NCBI GenBank assembly: GCA_023395755.1 | Contig: JAEWYG010000221.1 | Coordinates: forward strand, 1 to 6,842 | From: Actinomycetes bacterium | GTDB taxonomy: Bacteria; Actinomycetota; Coriobacteriia; Coriobacteriales; Eggerthellaceae | Reading direction: 5' to 3' | DNA: 6,842 bases | In this document: in pieces, positions 1 through 4,835 of the stretch | Numbering within the stretch: the stretch's first letter is position 1 | How the letters are laid out: each line of letters starts with the position of its first letter | Translations under genes and position numbers: made by a program | Notes under the pieces: generated by a model | What the model saw: the letters and a program-made list of their open reading frames with translations, nothing else | Database searches by the model: none | What the model was told of the DNA's origin: nothing

Positions 1-1152
1 ATCTACCACTACCGACAAACGGATAGGCGATGTTGAAATAGCCAGTATATTTATCTCATTCTCGCCAAGCGTCGTAAACGCACGTGCCGCCACACCGGGC
101 GACGACTTCATACCCGTACCCACCAGGCTTACTTTCGCGATATCTTCGTCCGCATCGAACTCGCGAGCTTTAATATCAGGCAAGATACGCTCAATAGTTT
201 CGCGTGCACAAGGCAGGTCGGCACCGGCACACGTAAAAGATATATCGGTAAAACCATCTTCGGAAATATTCTGGATAATCATGTCGACCCGCACATTATT
301 GCCCGCCAGCGCACTAAACACCTTCGCTGCTACACCCGTCATATCAGGTACACCACGAATAGTAACTTTCACCTCAGAGGTGTCGTGGGCAATACCGGTG
401 ATAACAGCTTCTTCCATATCGATTTCCTCCTTGATATAGGTACCCTGCGCTTCAGAGAACGCCGAGCGGGAATGAATTACCACTTCATACTTACGGGCAA
501 ACTCGACGGCGCGCATTTGCAGCACGCCCGCACCGGAACCCGAAAGCTCCAGCATGTCGTCATAGGAAATAGCGTCCAGTTTCTTAGCACGCGGACATAC
601 ACGAGGATCGGCGGTGTACACACCGTCTACATCAGAATATATTTCGCATACATCAGCGCAGATACCCCAAGCAACCGCAACCGCCGTGGTATCGGAGCCG
701 CCGCGACCAAGCGTCGTAATGTCGTCGTTGGGGTCGATGCCCTGGAAGCCTGCCACCACCGGAATGAAGCCACGCGAGAGCGCCTCCATAATACGCTCGT
801 TGTGAACCTTCACAATTTTGGCCGTAGCATGCATGCCATCGGTTTCAATACCTGCCTGACGACCAGTGAAGCTCATGGCTTGGTACCCACGCGCTTCGAT
901 AGCCATTGCCAGCAGCGTCATGGACACCTGCTCACCCGTGGAAAGCAGGCGATCCATCTCGCGTGCAGACGGATTATGATTTACAGCACGTGCCAACCCC
1001 ACCAACTCATCAGTGGTCTTACCCATGGCAGAGACCACAGCCACAACGTCGTGACCAGCTTGTTTCTTTGCAATAAGTTTTTTTGCAACCATTTGGATGC
1101 GTTCTGGTGAAGCAACGGACGTACCACCGAATTTTGCTACGATTAACGACAT
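1..1152 (-). CDS. lysC: Aspartate kinase (aspartokinase), C-terminus cut by window edge
   Basis: Phosphorylates L-aspartate to 4-phospho-L-aspartate with ATP, the first step toward lysine, diaminopimelate, threonine and methionine; cytosolic. I translated 384 codons with no stop before the left edge. The amino-acid kinase domain fills about residues 1-240: KFGGTS at 7-12, STGEQVSM at 71-78, TTLGRGGSDTTA at 146-157 and SDVDGVYTADPR at 173-184. Two ACT regulatory domains follow, with PDMTGVAAKVFSALAGN near 262-278 and the second ending at the edge in ISTSPIRLSVVVD. Related monofunctional enzymes have roughly 400-420 residues, so only some tens are probably missing. The start ATG (1150-1152) is preceded by GAGGA about 8 nt upstream and opens with the typical MSLIVAKFGG. 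The sequence resembles Corynebacterium LysC, a feedback-inhibited enzyme with separately translated alpha and beta subunits. A 193-nt gap separates it from the ribokinase gene. No fused homoserine dehydrogenase is seen in the visible part. The family call is certain. Confidence 0.97.
   Translation of the reverse strand, partial: MSLIVAKFGGTSVASPERIQMVAKKLIAKKQAGHDVVAVVSAMGKTTDELVGLARAVNHNPSAREMDRLLSTGEQVSMTLLAMAIEARGYQAMSFTGRQAGIETDGMHATAKIVKVHNERIMEALSRGFIPVVAGFQGIDPNDDITTLGRGGSDTTAVAVAWGICADVCEIYSDVDGVYTADPRVCPRAKKLDAISYDDMLELSGSGAGVLQMRAVEFARKYEVVIHSRSAFSEAQGTYIKEEIDMEEAVITGIAHDTSEVKVTIRGVPDMTGVAAKVFSALAGNNVRVDMIIQNISEDGFTDISFTCAGADLPCARETIERILPDIKAREFDADEDIAKVSLVGTGMKSSPGVAARAFTTLGENEINILAISTSPIRLSVVVD
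415..432 (-). promoter_or_regulatory. Internal ribosome binding site and start codon for the aspartokinase beta subunit
   Basis: Inside lysC, the minus strand reads AAGGAGG (432-426), an 8-nt spacer, then ATG (417-415), in frame as Met246. This is stronger than the signal before the full-length start. The protein made from here would begin MEEAVITG and contain only the two ACT domains. In Bacillus subtilis aspartokinase II and in Corynebacterium LysC, an in-frame internal start gives a beta subunit that pairs with the full-length alpha chain and binds the feedback inhibitor. The position (just after the kinase domain) and the first residues match the Corynebacterium beta start. The signal is seen directly; its use in this organism is inferred. 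Confidence 0.85.
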
Positions 1153-1193
1153 GGCGTTCTTCCTCGTGCGCAGTGAACACAGTTTGGCTGTTT

Positions 1194-1202
1194 ACTATAC
1201 CA
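1194..1202 (-). promoter_or_regulatory. Candidate extended -10 promoter of lysC
   Basis: The minus strand reads TGG (1202-1200) followed by TATAGT (1199-1194), an extended -10 element of the form TG-n-TATAnT. Its 3' end lies 41 nt before the lysC ATG, leaving a leader of roughly 30-35 nt. There is no good TTGACA-like hexamer 17 nt further up, which is acceptable for an extended -10 promoter. It suggests that lysC has its own transcript, separate from the ribokinase operon. It rests on a motif only. Confidence 0.5.
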
Positions 1203-1212
1203 AACAACCCAC

Positions 1213-1237
1213 GATGCCGCCGTTAAAAGCCGTCATC
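1213..1237 (-). repeat. Imperfect inverted repeat just upstream of the lysC -10 element
   Basis: On the minus strand GATGACGG (1237-1230) is followed after a short A/T-containing centre by CGGCATC (1219-1213). The outer four pairs GATG/CATC are perfect and the inner part is interrupted by mismatches. The repeat covers the region where the -35 contact of the candidate lysC promoter would be, so it could be a regulator site or the base of a weak hairpin. There is no T-run after it, so it is not an intrinsic terminator. Low confidence. Confidence 0.25.
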
Positions 1238-1345
1238 GGGAGTTTTTTTCACGGGGAAAGCGAAATGGAAAGCGCAAAATGTCGAAAAATGGAAGTTCTT
1301 AGGATTGACCTGCACGCTTTCTTGCGCTGGAATTCCTTTTCCTCA

Positions 1346-2314
1346 CTACCCTCTTTCCGGTTGAAAATACGCACGTATTTCCGCTGGGGTGCCATACGAC
1401 GCTTGGGCACCCTCGGAGAGTGTCGCATATGCCGCCACATACGATGCCAGTTTTGCTGCGCGCACCAACGTGAAATCTGATGCTAGACCAGCCAGGATGG
1501 TTCCCATGAACGCATCCCCGCAACCCGTAGTATCCCGCACGTCGACGAACACAGGCTGAATGCGTGTAGCCTTCCCCTTATCCACTACCACAGAACCTTC
1601 GCCACCCAACGTGATCACGACACTCTCGAAACCGAAGAGCTGAACCGCTCTTGCAAGGCTTTGCCAATCGATCAATTCCACCTGACAATCATTAAGCGCA
1701 GGCGCATCGAATAGTTGTGCGGCTTCAATCTTATTCACTAACAGAATATCGGAAGCATCGATAAGCTCCTGTGGCAGATCAGCCACAAAGGGTGAGTTGT
1801 TCAAAAGCACCTTCATGCCCACACCATGGCACAGCTGCGCAGCAGCAACCACGGTCTCCAGCGGGCTCTCCATGCACAGACCCAACACCGAAGCCCCCGT
1901 CAACGCCTCTTTCATAAGGTCGATATACACAGGAGACACTAGAGCGTTCGACCCCGCAGAGTAGACAATAGTGTTCTCACCCTGAGCGTCAACCGTAATA
2001 AGCGTCGTGCCGCTAGGACCATCCGCCCGCAGCACATGGCTCGCATCGACACCCATTTGTACCAGATTGCTCAAAAGAAATTCGGCATTAGCATCCGACC
2101 CCACGGCGCCAAACATTTTCACCGATGTCCCCAACAACGCAGCCGTCGCCGCCTGATTACCCGACTTCCCGCCCGGAAGGACCTTTATGGCTCCGCCATT
2201 AACAGTCTCACCTACCTGCGGCAAAAGCTCTACCTGCACCGTGTAGTCAGCATTCATCGAACCAACCACGCACACACATCCGCTTATGGCATCAAAATCG
2301 GCAAGCTCATCCAT
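1346..2314 (-). CDS. rbsK: Ribokinase (PfkB family sugar kinase)
   Basis: Transfers phosphate from ATP to D-ribose O5, giving ribose 5-phosphate; cytosolic. The 322 residues are slightly longer than the usual ~305-310. Family motifs appear in order: GSMNADY at 18-24 (sugar-binding start of the Rossmann-like core), PGGKSGNQAA at 47-56 (first PfkB signature, usually GGKGANQA), NKIEA at 194-198 (the N..E Mg-ATP site), TLGGEGSVVV at 235-244, and DTTGCGD at 261-267, whose Asp267 is the catalytic base. The usual anion-hole sequence is DTxGAGD, so Cys replaces Ala at 265. The position normally reading NPAP is NNSP (172-175). The chosen ATG (2314) has GAGGGAG 9 nt upstream. It is the last gene of the hydrolase-permease-kinase set, 55 nt after the permease, which makes ribose released from nucleosides its natural substrate. 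Other PfkB sugar kinases are possible, but the overall fit is to ribokinase. K+ is a known activator of the family. Confidence 0.92.
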   Translation of the reverse strand: MDELADFDAISGCVCVVGSMNADYTVQVELLPQVGETVNGGAIKVLPGGKSGNQAATAALLGTSVKMFGAVGSDANAEFLLSNLVQMGVDASHVLRADGPSGTTLITVDAQGENTIVYSAGSNALVSPVYIDLMKEALTGASVLGLCMESPLETVVAAAQLCHGVGMKVLLNNSPFVADLPQELIDASDILLVNKIEAAQLFDAPALNDCQVELIDWQSLARAVQLFGFESVVITLGGEGSVVVDKGKATRIQPVFVDVRDTTGCGDAFMGTILAGLASDFTLVRAAKLASYVAAYATLSEGAQASYGTPAEIRAYFQPERG

Positions 2315-2323
2315 ACTTCATTT

Positions 2324-2342
2324 CTCCCTCAAAGTTGTGAGG
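2324..2342 (-). promoter_or_regulatory. Ribosome binding site of the ribokinase gene overlapped by a small hairpin
   Basis: The Shine-Dalgarno sequence GAGGGAG (2330-2324) lies 9 nt before the ribokinase ATG. In the mRNA, CCTCA (2342-2338) can pair perfectly with TGAGG (2331-2327) around a 6-nt loop, hiding part of that site. This might lower initiation unless a ribosome arriving from the permease gene opens it. Five pairs are few, so a functional role is only a guess. Confidence 0.35.
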
Positions 2343-2369
2343 CATTCTAACAAACCCGCCTTACTTCAA

Positions 2370-3779
2370 TCAATCGATGAGTTTATCCGGATTAGGAATA
2401 AGGAGCGAAAGCAAAAATGCCAGCACCAGCAGGATAACACCAACCGTGAAACTTCCTCTATAACCGGCGACGACACCTCCCGATTGCGCGAACGCGTTCA
2501 TGGCTGCGTACAACACTACGAAGCTGATTCCAGCCCCCAAGTTAAATGCACCTGCATTTAACCCCGGCAAATAACCCGCATTATCCTTGGGAGATAACAT
2601 AATTCCCAAGCCATTTAGCATAATGTTGACCGTACCAGCGTACGTAATACCCACGGCGATGGACATTACCAGCAGCGCCCCAATACTTGGAGCACCAGCC
2701 ACATACGTACCGAACAGCAGACCCACAATAGTCAACACCAAACCCACGCGCAGCACTGCACGACAACCAAACCTACTCGCAAGCACACCCGCTATCGGAC
2801 CAAACACCAAGCCAGCCAGCGCATACGGGGTCAACGTAGAAAACGATACCACCTCGGCACCCAGCCCGACGCCGTTCACCCCGTCTTGGGCCAGAGCAGG
2901 CACAATGCCATTCATAATAGCAAACACTCCGGTCATGGTAAGGGTGGTCGTAGCCAAAAACGCCCAGGTGCGACGCTGCTTAAGATAAGTAGTGGACACC
3001 ATGGGGTGCGCCACGCGTTTTTCCGTGCGCCAAAAGACCATGAACGAAATAGTCGCAATCACAACATACGCGACCACTAGTATCCAGTTAGCCGCAGCCA
3101 GCTTGCCCGCCTCGTCGAACCCAAGCAGCGCCGAACCAACGGCAATCACCAGAAATACAACACCCACCCAATCCATCTTCTGCGTCTTCGAAGAACGACT
3201 TTCCTCCGCAAACATAGCGACCATAACCACAGCAATAACGCAGACTAGTGCCATAATGCCAAATACCGCACGAAACCCTCCTGTGCTCGCAAGCCACCCG
3301 CCAAGCAAGGCATCTACGCCGCCGATCCCTCCGTTGACAGAGGTCAGGATAGCCATAAGTCGCACGTACTCATTTTTGTTAGGAACACGCTCCTTCAGCA
3401 TAATTAAACACAATGGCACCACTGGGCCAGAGGCGCCCTGAAACACGCGGCCCACCATAAGCACACCTATAGTGGGCGCCATGGCAGACAGTACGCACCC
3501 AACAGCCGTGGCAAGCAACATGCCAGTTAGAACCTTTTTGCGGCCCACGAGGTCTGCTAGACGTGGAAGAAACAACGAAAACAGTGCGGCGACGGTAAAA
3601 AACGTCGTCTGCGACAAGGCGATACGCTCCGGTGTCGTAGCGAGTTCGCGTTGCATAGTAGCCAATGCGGGAGACAACATTGACGCATTCAGCTGAAAAG
3701 CGAAAATGGCAACCAGCAACGCCGCCATCAAAGCAACAATGGATACGCCAGCACGTTCTTTTGGTTGAGATTCGTTCAT
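2370..3779 (-). CDS. MFS permease, probable ribonucleoside (uridine) uptake transporter
   Basis: A 469-residue polytopic membrane protein of the major facilitator superfamily. The loop between helices 2 and 3 carries LPRLADLVGRKKVL (71-84), the MFS motif A. RVFQGASGPVVP (111-122) matches the helix 4 signature of DHA-type carriers. I count about 14 hydrophobic stretches (near 13-35, 55-72, 85-103, 105-127, 140-163, 170-190, 204-221, 231-250, 272-292, 311-335, 340-360, 365-390, 405-430, 443-461), with the extra central pair after DWVG (203-206), as in the 14-helix DHA2 group. Helix 5 has GGVDALLGG but lacks the Gly-Pro of antiporter motif C, compatible with a carrier other than a drug exporter. 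It starts at ATG 3779 behind a strong AAAGGAGG. It lies between a nucleoside hydrolase and a ribokinase, as does UriT in the Corynebacterium glutamicum uridine cluster, so nucleoside import is the best guess. The family is certain; the substrate comes from context. Confidence 0.85.
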   Translation of the reverse strand: MNESQPKERAGVSIVALMAALLVAIFAFQLNASMLSPALATMQRELATTPERIALSQTTFFTVAALFSLFLPRLADLVGRKKVLTGMLLATAVGCVLSAMAPTIGVLMVGRVFQGASGPVVPLCLIMLKERVPNKNEYVRLMAILTSVNGGIGGVDALLGGWLASTGGFRAVFGIMALVCVIAVVMVAMFAEESRSSKTQKMDWVGVVFLVIAVGSALLGFDEAGKLAAANWILVVAYVVIATISFMVFWRTEKRVAHPMVSTTYLKQRRTWAFLATTTLTMTGVFAIMNGIVPALAQDGVNGVGLGAEVVSFSTLTPYALAGLVFGPIAGVLASRFGCRAVLRVGLVLTIVGLLFGTYVAGAPSIGALLVMSIAVGITYAGTVNIMLNGLGIMLSPKDNAGYLPGLNAGAFNLGAGISFVVLYAAMNAFAQSGGVVAGYRGSFTVGVILLVLAFLLSLLIPNPDKLID

Positions 3780-3784
3780 GTCAG

Positions 3785-3797
3785 CCTCCTTTAGGAG
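3785..3797 (-). promoter_or_regulatory. Strong ribosome binding site of the MFS gene with a possible self-pairing stem
   Basis: AAAGGAGG (3792-3785) sits 5 nt before the ATG at 3779 and fixes the start. Just 5' of it, CTCC (3797-3794) can pair with GGAG (3789-3786) across TAAA, covering the Shine-Dalgarno core. The stem is only four pairs and is probably weak. It would make the gene dependent on ribosomes finishing the hydrolase gene 46 nt upstream. Confidence 0.45.
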
Positions 3798-3825
3798 AAC
3801 CGGGTTCGCCGATTACCGCCAACCA

Positions 3826-4773
3826 TCAAGCGTTTCTTGCTGCAATCGTTTCAATGGCATCTTCCACAATGGTCCAGAACTTCGGAGCATTTAATCCAAG
3901 TGCCACCTGCGTATGGCAGGATAGATCTTCCAAGCCACGCAAATCGGTCACGGTCATACCCAAGGTGGGTCCGTTGCCTATCTCTATCTCCACCGGAGCA
4001 CGACGCACCTCAAGCACCGTTGAATCTATGAGGTAAGCCACCGCACACGGGTCGTGAACCGGCGGATTCACAAAGTTTTGATTGCATTGATACGCCTTAC
4101 GGAAAAATTCCATCAAGCTGCTCACGAACAATCCAAGATCACCACCTACACTCTCAATACGCCGCTGGATCTTCGGAGTACAAAGTGCTTTGTGTGTGGC
4201 ATCCAAGCCTACCATGGTAACGTCCCATGATTCGCTGAAAACAATATGTGCTGCTTCAGGATCTACTTTGATATTGAACTCAGCGACGGCGCTCCAGTTG
4301 CCCTCATGAACACCACCGCCCATGAGCACAACGCGCTTCACTCGACCAACGATGCGGGGTTCCATTCGCACTGCCATGGCAATATTGGTCAGAGGACCCG
4401 TGGGTACAAGGGTAATAGTACCCGGCTCGTTCCCCATGATTGTATCCACGATCCAATTGACAGCATGCCCGTCGTCTAGAGGGCGCGAGGGTATGGGTAA
4501 TTCCACGCCATCAAGCCCCGATTCCCCATGAATGGCGGCTGCAACCTCCTGCGTGCGTACAAGAGGCCTACCGCATCCTGCATGCACTGGCACATCGGTC
4601 GCGTGTGCTTTCTCAAGCACAGCGCGAGCATTGTACGTAACTTTTTCCAGACTCTGGTTACCGCCGACCGTCGTCACCCCGAGCAGCTCGATGCGAGGAC
4701 TTCCCACCGCAAGTAAAATAGCGACAGCGTCGTCGTGGCCAGGGTCGCAATCAAGGATAATTTTCTCTGTCAT
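3826..4773 (-). CDS. Pyrimidine-type ribonucleoside hydrolase (RihA/RihB/UriH family)
   Basis: Hydrolyses the N-glycosidic bond of ribonucleosides to free base and D-ribose; cytosolic, Ca2+-dependent family. From the chosen start it has 315 residues, a normal length. DCDPGHDD at 8-15 is the hallmark calcium-binding loop (Asp10, Asp15). GGNQ at 37-40, TGPLTNIA at 125-132, EFNIKVDPEAA at 165-175 and VHDPCAVAYL at 239-248 follow in the family order. His82 (in IHGESGLDG) and His240 match the two catalytic histidines known for the E. coli pyrimidine hydrolase YeiK/RihB, which favours uridine/cytidine over purine nucleosides. An in-frame GTG at 4830 would add 19 residues, but it lacks a Shine-Dalgarno sequence. 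The ATG at 4773 has AAGGGAG 7 nt upstream and gives the usual MTEKIILDCDPG. It is the first gene of the three-gene salvage set, with the permease 46 nt downstream. The exact substrate is inferred. Confidence 0.93.
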   Translation of the reverse strand: MTEKIILDCDPGHDDAVAILLAVGSPRIELLGVTTVGGNQSLEKVTYNARAVLEKAHATDVPVHAGCGRPLVRTQEVAAAIHGESGLDGVELPIPSRPLDDGHAVNWIVDTIMGNEPGTITLVPTGPLTNIAMAVRMEPRIVGRVKRVVLMGGGVHEGNWSAVAEFNIKVDPEAAHIVFSESWDVTMVGLDATHKALCTPKIQRRIESVGGDLGLFVSSLMEFFRKAYQCNQNFVNPPVHDPCAVAYLIDSTVLEVRRAPVEIEIGNGPTLGMTVTDLRGLEDLSCHTQVALGLNAPKFWTIVEDAIETIAARNA

Positions 4774-4780
4774 AACATCG

Positions 4781-4787
4781 CTCCCTT
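4781..4787 (-). promoter_or_regulatory. Ribosome binding site that decides the hydrolase start
   Basis: AAGGGAG lies 7 nt before the ATG at 4773. This is the reason for choosing the 315-residue form over the longer frame opening at the GTG at 4830, which has no purine-rich signal ahead of it and would start 5 nt after the kup stop. Confidence 0.7.
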
Positions 4788-4803
4788 CATTCCCAACACT
4801 TTT

Positions 4804-4817
4804 ACGCAGCGCTTCGT
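4804..4817 (-). promoter_or_regulatory. 14-bp palindrome, candidate operator of the nucleoside operon
   Basis: In the 62-nt gap between kup and the hydrolase the minus strand reads ACGAAGC-GCTGCGT. Six of seven position pairs are complementary, and the centre is CG inside AGCGCT. LacI/GalR-family regulators bind palindromes with a central CG, and the uridine cluster of C. glutamicum is controlled by such a protein (UriR) at cre-like sites. The site sits 31 nt before the hydrolase ATG, where a repressor could block a promoter. I see no convincing -35/-10 pair beside it; TAAAAG (4804-4799) is only a weak -10 candidate. The palindrome is real, its function is inferred. Confidence 0.4.
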
Positions 4818-4835
4818 TTGTTTGCCTCACACGCC

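Noticed and set aside
385..1110. A 241-codon open frame on the plus strand opposite lysC
   Set aside because: It is antisense to a clearly identified aspartokinase, has no recognisable domain, is rich in His, Arg and Thr, and has no good ribosome binding site. It is a by-product of lysC codon use.
1281..1345. Intrinsic terminator after the ribokinase gene
   Set aside because: The palindrome GGAATTCC (1329-1336) and a short GCGC/GCGT pairing are present, and a T5 run follows some 40 nt later, but no GC-rich stem stands directly before a T-run.
2587..3441. Overlapping plus-strand open frames opposite the MFS gene
   Set aside because: They are rich in Thr, Pro, Ala and Ser, as expected for the complement of hydrophobic membrane-helix codons. 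No signal or motif supports them.
4828..4830. GTG start giving a hydrolase 19 residues longer
   Set aside because: It has no Shine-Dalgarno, and the added residues match nothing in the family. The ATG at 4773 has a proper signal and gives the usual N-terminus.
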